Source of the DNA: Clostridium putrefaciens
Lineage (GTDB): Bacteria; Bacillota; Clostridia; Clostridiales; Clostridiaceae
NCBI RefSeq assembly: GCF_900461105.1
Contig: NZ_UFWZ01000001.1
Coordinates: 434,001 to 498,000 of the forward strand
Direction of reading: 5' to 3'
Length of the DNA stretch: 64,000 nt
The position numbers and the translations under genes were made by a program. The notes under the pieces were generated by a model. The model made no database searches. It worked only from the letters and a program-made list of their open reading frames with translations, and was not told the origin of the DNA. Within the stretch, counting starts at the first letter, position 1, and the number at the start of each line of letters is the position of its first letter. This document shows positions 14,088 through 22,699 of the stretch, one piece after another.

Positions 14088-15626
14088 ATGGCATCAGTAG
14101 TCAATAGTTTTGCTATAAGTGGGATAGATGGATATGTTGTAAAAATAGAAACAGATACTATATATGGGCAGCCTTCTGTATCAATCATTGGACTTGGTGA
14201 TGCATCAATTAAAGAGGCTAAGGAAAGACTAGAGGCTTCTATTATAAATATTAAATATGAATTTCCCAAAATGAAGATCGTTATAAATCTCTCACCGGGT
14301 GATATCAAAAAGAGTGGCTCTCATTTTGATTTAGCCATGGCTATAGGGCTTTTAATACAGTCAAAGCAATTGACTTTTGAAGATAGTGAAAGCTTTGGGT
14401 TTATAGGAGAACTTTCTTTAAATGCTGACATAAGGGCATGCTCTGGGATTTTACCTATGGCAATTGAAGCCAAGAATAGTGGAATTACTAATTTAATTGT
14501 TCCAAGGAAAAATATAAGGGAAGCATCTTTAGTAAAAGGTATAAACATTTTTGGGTTTGAAAAGCTTACTGAAGTTATTTCTTTTTTAGAGGGTGTAAGC
14601 CCTTATAGTAATTTAGAAGATTTAAAATGCGATAATGTAATACAAAGGCCATATTTATATGATTTTGAAGATGTCCAAGGTCAAGATGCTATTATAGAAT
14701 TTATTGTAGCAACTGCTGCAGGTGGTCACAATTTAATTATGTCTGGAGCACCTGGATGTGGTAAGTCAATGATAGCTAAAAGGATACCATCAATACTTAC
14801 ATCTATGATTGAAAAGGAAGCTTTAGAAGTAACAAAAATATATAGCGTATCAGGTGGTTTAAAAAATAGGGGTAGTTTGATAACAGAGAGGCCTTTTAGA
14901 GCCCCTCATCACAATGCATCTATAAATTCGCTTGTAGGTGGAGGAAATAATGCCATGCCAGGAGAGATTTCTCTAGCTCATAATGGTATATTATTTTTAG
15001 ATGAAATTGCAGAATTCAATAAAAAGACTTTAGATGCTTTAAGGCAGCCTATGGAAGATAATAAGGTTACTATTTCTAGAGTTAAATGTACTCACGTTTA
15101 CCCTTCAAGTTTTATGCTTATTGCTGCTATGAATCCATGTCCCTGTGGTTATTACGGAGAACAAAGATGCCATTGCACAGATTATGAAGTTTTGAAATAT
15201 AGGCAGAAAATATCGGGGCCAATGCTAGATAGAATTGATATACAAAAATATGTTTTACCAGTAGATTTTATAAGACTTTCTGATAGTTCCAAAGGTATTA
15301 GTTCAAGTGAGCTTAGGGAAAGGGTTGAGTTTGATAGAAGTATACAAACAGAGAGGTATAAAGATATGGAAAATATAAGCTCAAACTCTGAAATGACACC
15401 TGCTTTAATTAAAGAGTTTTGTATACTAGATGATGAAAGTAAAAAGCTTCTACAAATGGCTTTTGATAGATTTAAGTATAGTGCTAGAACTTTTCATAAG
15501 TTTTTAAAAGTGGCAAGAACCTTTGCAGATATGGATGGTGTACAAAATGTAAGGAAGCAGCACATTGCAAAAGCTTTAATGTGCAGGGATTTAGATAAAG
15601 AGCAAGTGAATATGGTGGTGATATAG
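14088..15626 (+). CDS. comM: YifB/ComM family Mg-chelatase-like AAA+ ATPase
   Basis: A 512-residue protein of the usual family length. The N-terminal domain (~1-170) is the lon-protease-like ChlI fold. Then comes the AAA+ core with Walker A G220-A-P-G-C-G-K-S227, Walker B I-L-F-L-D-E-I-A-E-F, and the C-P-C-G-Y-Y-G...C-H-C zinc-like insert typical of ComM. The C-terminal Mg-chelatase domain includes S-A-R-T-F-H-K-F-L-K-V-A-R-T. ComM is a hexameric DNA helicase that extends heteroduplex during transformation. ATG with GGAGGCAG upstream; 1 nt separates it from dprA, the usual pairing. It looks intact although the upstream flank is a repeat cluster rather than the frequent rnhB/yraN genes. Confidence 0.9.
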   Translation: MASVVNSFAISGIDGYVVKIETDTIYGQPSVSIIGLGDASIKEAKERLEASIINIKYEFPKMKIVINLSPGDIKKSGSHFDLAMAIGLLIQSKQLTFEDSESFGFIGELSLNADIRACSGILPMAIEAKNSGITNLIVPRKNIREASLVKGINIFGFEKLTEVISFLEGVSPYSNLEDLKCDNVIQRPYLYDFEDVQGQDAIIEFIVATAAGGHNLIMSGAPGCGKSMIAKRIPSILTSMIEKEALEVTKIYSVSGGLKNRGSLITERPFRAPHHNASINSLVGGGNNAMPGEISLAHNGILFLDEIAEFNKKTLDALRQPMEDNKVTISRVKCTHVYPSSFMLIAAMNPCPCGYYGEQRCHCTDYEVLKYRQKISGPMLDRIDIQKYVLPVDFIRLSDSSKGISSSELRERVEFDRSIQTERYKDMENISSNSEMTPALIKEFCILDDESKKLLQMAFDRFKYSARTFHKFLKVARTFADMDGVQNVRKQHIAKALMCRDLDKEQVNMVVI

Positions 15627-15627
15627 C

Positions 15628-16746
15628 TTGATTACATATGACAGTGATTTAGTATATTGGATATGGTTATCTGAAATTAATGGTGTAGGCCCAGTAACAG
15701 CAAAGGTATTGTTGGACATATTTAAAACCCCATATAACATTTATAAAGCTATAAAATCCGAACTTATAAATATAAAAGGTATAGGAAATACGACTACAGA
15801 GGCTATTTTTAATTCTAAATCTTTATTAAGGGCAGAGGGGATTTTAGAAAAGTGTAAGAGACTTGATATAGGAATATTAACCTATGGAGATGCGTTATAT
15901 CCAGGTGAGGTAAAGAGTATTAAGAAGACACCCACTATATTATATTATAAAGGCAATATTATTGAAGATAGTATGGGTGTAGCTATTGTTGGTAGTAGAA
16001 GATGCACTGAATATGGTAAAAGATTAACAGTAGAAGCAGCGGAATTTTTAGCTCAAAATAATATACCAATTATTAGTGGAATGGCAAAAGGTGTAGATGG
16101 ATATGCGCATACGGCTTCTCTAAGGAAAGGCGGATATACTTTAGCTATCTTAGGTTGTGGCATAGATATATGTTATCCAAAAGAACATATAGAACTTATG
16201 AAAGTGATTATAGAAAAGGGTGCGGTTATTTCAGAATACCCACCAGGAGTAAAGCCAGATGCTAAGCATTTTCCTATGAGAAATAGGTTAATAAGTGCTT
16301 GGTGTAAAAAGCTTTTAGTTGTGGAGGCAGGAGAAAAAAGTGGTTCTCTTATTACAGCAGCATTTGCAAAAGAACAAAATAGACAAGTGCTTGTAGCACC
16401 AAATGGTATTTATAGTAGAGAGAGCATGGGTACAAATAAGCTAATAGAAGAAGGGGCCAAGATATATTTAAATCCTTCCAAGTTGTTACCAGATCATATG
16501 CAAAACATAAGAATAAGTAATAAGAAAGAAGATATACAATTAACAATAAGCGAAGATTTAACACCCTTAGAAAAAGAGATACTTAGTAAAATAAAAGATA
16601 ACCCCACTACCTTAGGTGAATTATTAATTATCTTAAAAGAGCATAAGTCAGATGTTTTAGAAACCATATCAATAATGGAGCTAAAAGGTCAGATAATAAA
16701 CTTGGGTGGTATATTGAAAGAATGCCCCACAAGGAACCCAGGGTAG
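15628..16746 (+). CDS. dprA: DNA-processing protein DprA with repeat-derived C-terminus
   Basis: A 372-residue DprA/Smf protein that loads RecA on incoming single-stranded DNA. It starts at TTG (15628), 1 nt after comM. An N-terminal SAM/HhH-like region contains I-K-G-I-G-N. The Rossmann core has A-I-V-G-S-R-R-C-T-E-Y-G, I-S-G-M-A-K-G-V-D-G-Y-A-H, G-C-G-I-D-I-C-Y-P, S-E-Y-P-P-G and F-P-M-R-N-R. A winged-helix tail begins near residue 310. The final residues P-T-R-N-P-G and the stop codon are translated from repeat motif CACAAGGAACCCAGGGTAG, so the natural end of the winged helix and the expected neighbour topA have been lost. Activity may persist since the core is intact. Confidence 0.9.
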   Translation: MITYDSDLVYWIWLSEINGVGPVTAKVLLDIFKTPYNIYKAIKSELINIKGIGNTTTEAIFNSKSLLRAEGILEKCKRLDIGILTYGDALYPGEVKSIKKTPTILYYKGNIIEDSMGVAIVGSRRCTEYGKRLTVEAAEFLAQNNIPIISGMAKGVDGYAHTASLRKGGYTLAILGCGIDICYPKEHIELMKVIIEKGAVISEYPPGVKPDAKHFPMRNRLISAWCKKLLVVEAGEKSGSLITAAFAKEQNRQVLVAPNGIYSRESMGTNKLIEEGAKIYLNPSKLLPDHMQNIRISNKKEDIQLTISEDLTPLEKEILSKIKDNPTTLGELLIILKEHKSDVLETISIMELKGQIINLGGILKECPTRNPG

Positions 16747-16894
16747 AATAAAATGGAAAACTGCGCTTAAACAGAAATGTTAGCAATGGCAAATAGCAAG
16801 AAGGTAACTTCGTTCACCTATAGCGACTCTGAGCACCAGTGAATTACGAGAGATAAGCATTTCATTAGAGTAAATTTTAATGGAATGCTTTTTT
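16726..16894 (+). repeat. RAYT-associated repeat unit fused to the dprA 3' end
   Basis: Lacks the head hairpin but has CACAAGGAACCCAGGGTAG (in which dprA ends), body, and a terminator at 16855-16894 with right arm TAATGGAATGCTT and T6. The unit now supplies the terminator for the comM-dprA operon. Confidence 0.85.
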
Positions 16895-16941
16895 GAGTTT
16901 ATTTCCATAATAAAAACCACAAAACATATATTAATAGCACT

Positions 16942-16990
16942 TAAATAAATAAAATAGGTGCCACTTTTACTTGACTCAAACTATCTGCAG
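16942..16990 (+). repeat. Direct repeat of the fic upstream region, left of the ISLre2 element
   Basis: About 45 bp (TTAAATAAATAAAATAGGTG, then CCACTTTTACTTGACTCAAA and CTATCTGCA) that recur at 18660-18709 on the other side of the ISLre2 transposase in the same orientation. It is far too long for an ordinary target duplication, and both copies differ by small indels, so it may reflect a pre-existing duplicated promoter or element-mediated recombination. Confidence 0.75.
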
Positions 16991-17074
16991 TTAGAGTATA
17001 ATTTTAGTAGGCAGAACTAGTATAAAAAACTATATAAATAAAAGGAGATGCAAAAACATCTCCCCAATACATAA

Positions 17075-18658
17075 ATTATCCATTATAATTAAGTTGCAAA
17101 CACAAAACTGAATGGAGTTGAATTTATGTATAATGTTAGTTTAAATGAAAATGGCTTAACTTTCAAGGAAATAGAGAAAAAGATTTATAAGATGGTTTGT
17201 GATGAAGCCTGCAATGTTTTAAAAAATGTGTTGGAAGCTTTAGATGAAAAGCTACTTAAAGAAAGAGATATTAAAGTATATAGAAATAAGGGACTTAAAA
17301 AGACTTGTTTAAGAACGATTATGGGGGATGTTGAATATTCAAGACGTATTTATCAGTTTGAACTTGAAGATGGTAAAACAGCTACTAAGTTCCTTTTAGA
17401 TGAGTATCTAGGCATGGACACCATAGGTAATGTATCTATAAATCTTGTAGAAACTATTTTAACCAACGTGTCAGAAGTATCTTTTAGAAAAACAGCTGAA
17501 AATATAAAAACAATGTGTAATCAGGAAATTAGTGCTCAAGGAGTTTGGAACATAGTTCAAATGGTTGGAGAAAAGATAAATGAACTAGAAAAGCGTAAGA
17601 TTGAACTAAATGAAAAAGGTGCGTTGAAAGGCAAAAAGGAAGTACCAGTGCTATTTCAGGAGCAAGACGGGGTATGGTTATCCATTCAGGGAAAAGATAG
17701 ACCAAAGGGTAAGAATAGAAAAAAAGAACTTAAATTAGCAGTATCTTATACAGGTTGGAAGTTGCGTCCAGGCAGTAAAAAAGAATATGTTGTTATTGAT
17801 AAAACTGTTTGTGCAAGTTTTAATAGTTCTAGCCACTTTAAAAAAGTTGCGGAAGCAACCATTGCTGAAAAGTATAATGTTGATGAAATAGAAACTAGGA
17901 TATTAAATGGAGATGGTGCAAAGTGGATAAAAGCAACCTGTGAAGATCAAGACATACACTTTCAACTGGATCCATTTCATATAAGCCAAGCAATTATTAG
18001 AAAAGTAAGTGATAAAAAAGAACAGAAAGTCTTACTTAAGTTATTTAGGCAAGGGAAAGTTGATGAAGGGTTGGAAGCAATTGTTAACATGATGATAGAA
18101 AATAATAAAGATGAAGTTGTTTTTAAAAAGCTTACAGAGCTATATGACTATTTTGTACATAATAAAGAGGGCCTAGTTCCATATAAATTAAGAGACAATA
18201 TAACTATGCCTACGGCACCCGAAGGGATAGAATATAGGCAATTAGGGACTATGGAACATAACATTTGCGATGTGTTAGCACATAGAATGAAAGGTAGAAA
18301 AATGAGCTGGTCTATTAATGGAGCCGATAACTTATCTAAAATTTTAGCAGAAAAGTTCAGCAATAGATTATTTAGTACCTTGGATAAGATCTATAAAAAC
18401 ATTATACCGAAGGGCGTTATAGATACTGTAATTCGTGAAATACCTTTATCCGCTTCCGCGGTTAATAAAAAGGGTACGAAATCTAAAGAATATAAGATAC
18501 ATACCGCGCCTATTCCTTATAGTGGAGCCGCGGTTACCTTGGGAAGAAAAGTAATACAAAAACTTTGTGGATTAAAAGGATTTGGAGATCTTAGTTACAA
18601 TTAAGAATAAAAATGGTTAGGATAAATTATAAATACCCCATGTAAAATAATGGATAAT
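17075..18658 (+). mobile_element. ISLre2-family insertion sequence (ends approximate)
   Basis: Contains one ISLre2-type transposase gene. The ends are set at an 11-bp inverted match ATTATCCATTA (17075-17085) / TAATGGATAAT (18648-18658); they are provisional because the element could extend outward. A GGAGATG / CATCTCC hairpin (17044-17063) sits just outside the left end. Confidence 0.6.
17126..18604 (+). CDS. ISLre2 family transposase (UPF0236)
   Basis: A 492-residue protein with the features of this family: N-terminal helical region followed by T-I-M-G-D-V-E-Y-S-R-R-I-Y, the E-Q-D-G-V-W catalytic strand, L-N-G-D-G-A-K-W-I, F-Q-L-D-P-F-H-I and the C-terminal G-T-M-E-H-N-I-C-D-V...R-M-K-G-R-K-M-S-W-S-I-N-G-A-D-N. 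It moves DNA by a DDE-type mechanism. The length is normal and no frameshift is seen, so it may be active. It is inserted between dprA and the broken fic gene. Confidence 0.9.
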   Translation: MYNVSLNENGLTFKEIEKKIYKMVCDEACNVLKNVLEALDEKLLKERDIKVYRNKGLKKTCLRTIMGDVEYSRRIYQFELEDGKTATKFLLDEYLGMDTIGNVSINLVETILTNVSEVSFRKTAENIKTMCNQEISAQGVWNIVQMVGEKINELEKRKIELNEKGALKGKKEVPVLFQEQDGVWLSIQGKDRPKGKNRKKELKLAVSYTGWKLRPGSKKEYVVIDKTVCASFNSSSHFKKVAEATIAEKYNVDEIETRILNGDGAKWIKATCEDQDIHFQLDPFHISQAIIRKVSDKKEQKVLLKLFRQGKVDEGLEAIVNMMIENNKDEVVFKKLTELYDYFVHNKEGLVPYKLRDNITMPTAPEGIEYRQLGTMEHNICDVLAHRMKGRKMSWSINGADNLSKILAEKFSNRLFSTLDKIYKNIIPKGVIDTVIREIPLSASAVNKKGTKSKEYKIHTAPIPYSGAAVTLGRKVIQKLCGLKGFGDLSYN

Positions 18659-18659
18659 A

Positions 18660-18709
18660 AATTAAATAAAATAGTTGCCCACTTTTACTTGACTCAAACC
18701 TATCTGCAT
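18660..18709 (+). repeat. Direct repeat, right of the ISLre2 element
   Basis: Partner of 16942-16990: AAATAAAATAGTTGCCCAC, then TTTTACTTGACTCAAACCTA and TCTGCAT. This copy leads directly into the fic promoter-operator. Confidence 0.75.
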
Positions 18710-18716
18710 ACTGTTA

Positions 18717-18757
18717 TTGTTTTCTGCATAAAATAGGGGTACAATATATGCAGAAAA
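18717..18757 (+). promoter_or_regulatory. fic promoter with inverted-repeat operator
   Basis: -35 TTGTTT (18717-18722), 17-bp spacer and -10 TACAAT (18740-18745). A 10-bp perfect inverted repeat TTTTCTGCAT (18720-18729) / ATGCAGAAAA (18748-18757) encloses the spacer and -10. The Fic protein has a C-terminal winged-helix segment, so autorepression is plausible. A degenerate copy without a gene lies at 39031-39088. Confidence 0.75.
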
Positions 18758-19326
18758 CCATAATAATATGCATTAGGAGGAATTTTATGAGGATATTTAA
18801 TTATCTTGAGATAGATTCAGAATTGTATACTCCAGATATAGTAAACCTTGTTTCTGCTATTCATGAATATAAAGGAAAACAGGATTTGTTTATTGAGGCT
18901 GAGCCAGATATTTTAGAAGCTATGCTTCAGGTTGCAAAGATTCAAAGTACAGGTGCTTCAAATAGAATTGAGGGGATTTACACTTCAGAAGCCCGTTTGA
19001 ATGAATTGGTAATAGAAAAAGCTGAACCAACAAACCGAAATGAACAAGAAATAGCAGGATACCGTGAAGTATTGAATACCATACATGAAAATTATGAATA
19101 TATCACGCCACGTTCAAATATTATTCTACAACTACATCGTGACTTATATTCATACAATCCAACTTCTGCAGGTGGACGATGGAAAAATACAGATAACGTT
19201 ATTGAGGAAGTAGATAGGGAAGGAAAACATAAGATTCGTTTTCAACCGTTACCTGCTTATGCTACCGCTGATGCAATGGAATCTCTTGGTGATGAATTTT
19301 TAAAGGCTATAGATAAAGGCGAGGTA

Positions 19327-20687
19327 CAGGGCAATTGCATTTAAAAACTTGAGTTAAATCCCTTTACATAGTAGAATTTATTTAATAATATTACTAATGT
19401 AAAGGGGATTTTTATAATTATGTATAACGAACTTTCAAATTCTTTTATAAGCATTTCAGACCCAAGAGATAATAATTCAAAACATAAGCTTATTGATATA
19501 CTAACAATAGCAACTTGTGCAATAATATGCGGAGCCGATACCTGGACAGATATAGCTCAATATGGCACATCAAAACAAGAGTGGTTTTCAACATTCTTAG
19601 AGCTTAATCATGGGATACCATCCCATGATACTTTTGGAAGAGTATTTTCTATTATTAATCCAAAAGAATTTCAGGAAGCGTTTATTAAGTGGATCAAAGA
19701 TATTTCTGATAAAGTTACTGGTGACGTAATTGCCATAGATGGCAAGACAGTTAGGCATTCCTTTGATACAAGTAACAATAAATCAGCTATTCATATGGTA
19801 AGTGCATGGTCAAATCAGTTGGGTTTAGTTTTAGGTCAGATAAAGGTTAATGATAAATCAAATGAAATAACAGCAATTCCAGAATTATTAGATAAGATAG
19901 ATATAAATAAATCTATAGTAACAATTGATGCTATGGGTACTCAAAAAAATATAGCTAAAAAAATAATCAAAAAGGGCGGAGATTATGTTTTAGCTTTAAA
20001 AGGTAATCATAAAAACTTTTCCAACGATATAAAATACTTTTTTGAAGAAGAATCTAAGAATAAATTTGCTGATGTTGAATATAGTTTTTTCAAGACTACT
20101 AACAAAGACCATGGCAGAATTGAAACACGTAAACATTACTTAATTAACGATTTAAACTGGCTTTCACAGAAGTCAGAGTGGAAAAACCTAAATAGTATAA
20201 TTATGGTTGAATCTGAAAGAACCATAGGCGATAAAACATCTAAAGAAAGAAGATATTATATTTCGAGCTTAACAGAAAATGTTGAAAAAGTTGCTGATGC
20301 CATTAGAAAACATTGGGGAATAGAGAATAGCTTACATTGGATTTTAGATATTGCTTTTAGAGAAGATGATAGCCGAATAAGAATTGAAAATGCAGCTGAA
20401 AACTTTGCCATTTTAAGGCACATAGCTTTAAACTTATTAAAAAATGAAAAATCAGTAAAGATTGGTGTAAAAGCTAAAAGGCTCAAATCCGGTTGGGATA
20501 ATGATTATTTAAAAAAGGTTTTAACTTCAATCCAATAGGAATATCGTTTTCATAAAGTTATTACAGTTCTAATATCTTAAGTAAACGTTATATTAAACTT
20601 CTGTATTTTCAAGTGCAACAATATCCTTATACTACCAAAATATGATTAAACTTTAGCTCATTACAATATAAGGATGCAATTGCCCTG
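19327..20687 (+). mobile_element. ISAs1-family insertion sequence, 1361 bp, with 10-bp target duplication
   Basis: Perfect 14-bp terminal inverted repeats CAGGGCAATTGCAT (19327-19340) and ATGCAATTGCCCTG (20674-20687). The 10-bp target AGGCGAGGTA is duplicated at 19317-19326 and 20688-20697. The single transposase gene is intact. The ends and duplication are read directly from sequence. Confidence 0.95.
19420..20538 (+). CDS. ISAs1 family transposase
   Basis: A 372-residue DDE transposase. The acidic residues are visible at D107 (V-I-A-I-D-G-K-T-V-R), D170 (S-I-V-T-I-D-A-M-G-T-Q) and E302 (H-W-G-I-E-N-S-L-H-W-I-L-D), the usual H-W-x-I-E-N block of the family. The N-terminal segment F-I-S-I-S-D-P-R is also typical. 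It is full length without disruption and lies in the orientation of the fic gene it interrupts. Confidence 0.95.
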   Translation: MYNELSNSFISISDPRDNNSKHKLIDILTIATCAIICGADTWTDIAQYGTSKQEWFSTFLELNHGIPSHDTFGRVFSIINPKEFQEAFIKWIKDISDKVTGDVIAIDGKTVRHSFDTSNNKSAIHMVSAWSNQLGLVLGQIKVNDKSNEITAIPELLDKIDINKSIVTIDAMGTQKNIAKKIIKKGGDYVLALKGNHKNFSNDIKYFFEEESKNKFADVEYSFFKTTNKDHGRIETRKHYLINDLNWLSQKSEWKNLNSIIMVESERTIGDKTSKERRYYISSLTENVEKVADAIRKHWGIENSLHWILDIAFREDDSRIRIENAAENFAILRHIALNLLKNEKSVKIGVKAKRLKSGWDNDYLKKVLTSIQ

Positions 20688-21222
20688 AGGCGAGGTAGAT
20701 CCACTCTTGCTTATTTCAAAATTCATTATAGACTTTCTTTGTATCCACCCTTTCAATGATGGAAATGGTAGAATGAGTAGGCTTCTTACACTACTACTTC
20801 TTTATCAGCAGGGTTATATTGTTGGTAAGTATATAAGTATTGAGATGATAATTGAAAAAACTAAGGAAACCTATTATGATACTCTAAAAGAGAGTTCAGC
20901 TTTATGGCATGAAGGAAAAAATAACTATGCACCATTTGTAAAATATTATCTTAGTGTTATTTTAAGTGCTTATAAGGAGTTTGCAAGTAGAGTAGAAACA
21001 ATAATTAATAAAGGGCTTACAAAGTCCGAACGTATTCGTTATATTTTTTCAAATAAAGTAGGGAAAATTACAAAATCAGAAATTGCAGCATTATGCCCGG
21101 ATATTAGTGTCACAACAATTGAGAAGGCGCTTTCTGATTTATTAAAAGAGGAATATATTATAAAGGTTGGTATTGGCCGCAGTACCGCGTACATTCGAAA
21201 TCATGAATCATCGTAAATATAC

Positions 21223-21262
21223 TAGCAAGTCCCAACAAGGAACCCAGGGTAGAATAAAATGT
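21223..21262 (+). repeat. Short RAYT-associated repeat fragment
   Basis: TAGCAAGTCCC, CAAGGAACCCAGGGTAG and AATAAAATG, 7 nt after the fic stop codon, with body and terminator lost. Confidence 0.75.
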
Positions 21263-21279
21263 AAATAGTGAGGTGTGAA

Positions 21280-21920
21280 ATGTATTGGTTAAAACAAAGC
21301 ATAAAATTATTTTTCAATGCTGAAAAAAAGAAATTTGCTCCTTTTTTTTCGGGGTACTAGTTTTATTAGTGGGATTTCGTTTAAATGCTCCTAAGTTAGA
21401 ATCAGAATATACAATAATTATTTTAACCATTGTAACTATGATCTGCAGATACAATTTTGTTGCAGATTATATAGCTAAATCTGACATGGACAATTTACAT
21501 AAAGAGGGTAAAGTAGTTTCGTATATTATAAGTAAAAATGTATTTTCAATTATGTTAACATTTTCTATAGTATCTATTAGTTCTGTTATTTACTTTTTAA
21601 TTGGAAAAATAAATTTAGAAGTTAATTATTATATAACATTATTCAGTTTAGGTATATGTATAGTAGCATTAAATAATTTAATATTAATTTTTCATAATAA
21701 ACCATCAGAATTAAGATCAAATGACTATAAGGCAGTTAAAAATGTAGAGTTAGGATTTAAGGATTTGATAGAATCATTACCATCTTTAATGATTGTGTTT
21801 TTAATTTATTATTTTAATAAATATTGCTACAATATTTATGTTTATCAAGCTATAGTTATTTGGATATTTTCAATAATTATGTTATATATTAAGTTAAAAT
21901 CTATTGGAATTAAAAAATAA
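21280..21920 (+). pseudogene. Membrane protein gene with a frameshift in a T tract
   Basis: ATG at 21280 (preceded by GTGAGGTG) opens a frame MYWLKQSIKLFFNAEKKKFA... that stops at 21360. A one-base shift in the run of eight T residues at ~21345-21352 would join it to the 21369-21920 frame. That frame has four strongly hydrophobic helices (TIIILTIVTMICRY; FSIMLTFSIVSISSVIYFLI; YYITLFSLGICIVALNNLIL; and two near the C-terminus). The combined product would be ~212 residues. I cannot assign a family. The hydrophobic segment LVLLVGF directly before the second frame is in phase with it, supporting a single original gene. A sequencing slip in the homopolymer is the alternative. Confidence 0.6.
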
Positions 21921-21968
21921 AGATTATAAACTAGGAATGTTTTAGCAAGGATGAATAAGGGTGGTTAC

Positions 21969-22325
21969 ATGACGGGTATGAAATCGCTAGAAAGTACTGT
22001 TACAAAGTTAAGTTCTGTACTTGAGATTGAGCGCAAAGTTACATGGGTGAAATTTATCTTTGATAAAGGTGAGTATGAGGCATCGGATGCAAGGACACTT
22101 ACCAATAAATGCCCTTATTGTGTTATGGTTAAATCTGCTATGGCAGGTGTCAGTATCAAGGCAAGTCTAGAGCAATTTGGATGTGGTGGAGCTATTAATG
22201 CTCTTGGAATGACAATCTCAGACGAACTTTCAAAATCAGGTAGGTCAGCATTAAACCTTGGGATTTATAAGGATATTGGTGTGGATTATGATAAATTCTA
22301 TTACTATGACTATGTAAAGAAATAA
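21969..22325 (+). pseudogene. DUF169-family protein, C-terminally truncated
   Basis: 118 codons from ATG 21969 (AAGGGTGG upstream; an in-frame ATG at 21951 is less well placed). The segment C-P-Y-C-V-M-V-K-S-A-M-A-G...G-C-G-G-A and A-L-N-L-G-I-Y-K-D matches the N-terminal half of DUF169 proteins, which are normally about twice this length. The last 14 residues (VDYDKFYYYDYVKK) look unrelated. The function of the family is unknown. It sits in the decayed stretch between fic and pabA, so a remnant is likely. Confidence 0.6.
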
Positions 22326-22368
22326 ATGGTATAATATACTAAGAAATAATTGTAAGGGGTGTATTTAT

Positions 22369-22512
22369 ATGAAGGTTGGAATTGGAGTTGTAATGTATAT
22401 ATTAATGGGTGTAATTATTGCGGAATTAGCAAGATTAATAGGATCAAAGATATTTAAAATTTCAAATATTTATACAACCTTAGTAGGATTTCTAAAAAAG
22501 AGACATAAATAA
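22369..22512 (+). CDS. Small single-pass membrane protein, 47 residues
   Basis: ATG at 22369 with AAGGGGTG spaced 8 nt upstream and a TATAAT box at 22330. The product MKVGIGVVMYILMGVIIAEL... has one hydrophobic helix (~residues 3-20) followed by a basic tail ending KKRHK, a positive-inside pattern. No family is recognised. The good translation signals and separate promoter make it a real small gene rather than chance. Confidence 0.55.
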   Translation: MKVGIGVVMYILMGVIIAELARLIGSKIFKISNIYTTLVGFLKKRHK

Positions 22513-22699
22513 AATTAAAAAAATAAGCCCCACATAAGCTTCATATAAACAAAAGTATAATTATTCTTTAAGGAATGAATTATTTATTTCTATAGTAGCG
22601 AAAATAATAAAGATTGCAAGTTATAATTTCCACTAGCCCAAAAGTATAATAAGAATTAGGTGAAAATATACTATAATTGATGGTAAGGAGTGAAAAATT

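Larger units (their letters stand above)
18787..21216 (+). pseudogene. fic: Fic-family AMP-transferase gene, interrupted by an ISAs1 element
   Basis: The 5' part (18787-19326, 180 codons) and 3' part (20698-21216, 172 codons) join exactly in frame if the element and one target duplicate are removed, giving a 352-residue Fic protein. It has a Fic_N-like N-terminus with the class II inhibitory motif S-N-R-I-E-G, core motif H197-P-F-N-D-G-N-G-R, and a C-terminal winged helix (KSEIAALCPDISVTTIEKAL). Fic enzymes transfer AMP from ATP to target hydroxyls. The start at 18787 is chosen for its TAGGAGG site, against an upstream ATG at 18748. As it stands the gene yields an N-terminal piece with the inhibitory motif but no catalytic motif. 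The absence of other mutations indicates recent insertion. Confidence 0.9.

Noticed and set aside
3391-16894. TnpB/IscB guide (omega) RNA or IStron group I intron as explanation for the structured repeats
   Set aside because: No TnpB, IscB or IsrB gene is in the window and no group I core (P7/P3 signatures) is visible. The only associated gene is a RAYT-type transposase.
16942-18709. Treating the ~45-bp direct repeats around the ISLre2 as its target-site duplication
   Set aside because: They are far too long and differ by indels. An internal inverted pair better marks the element ends, though these remain provisional.
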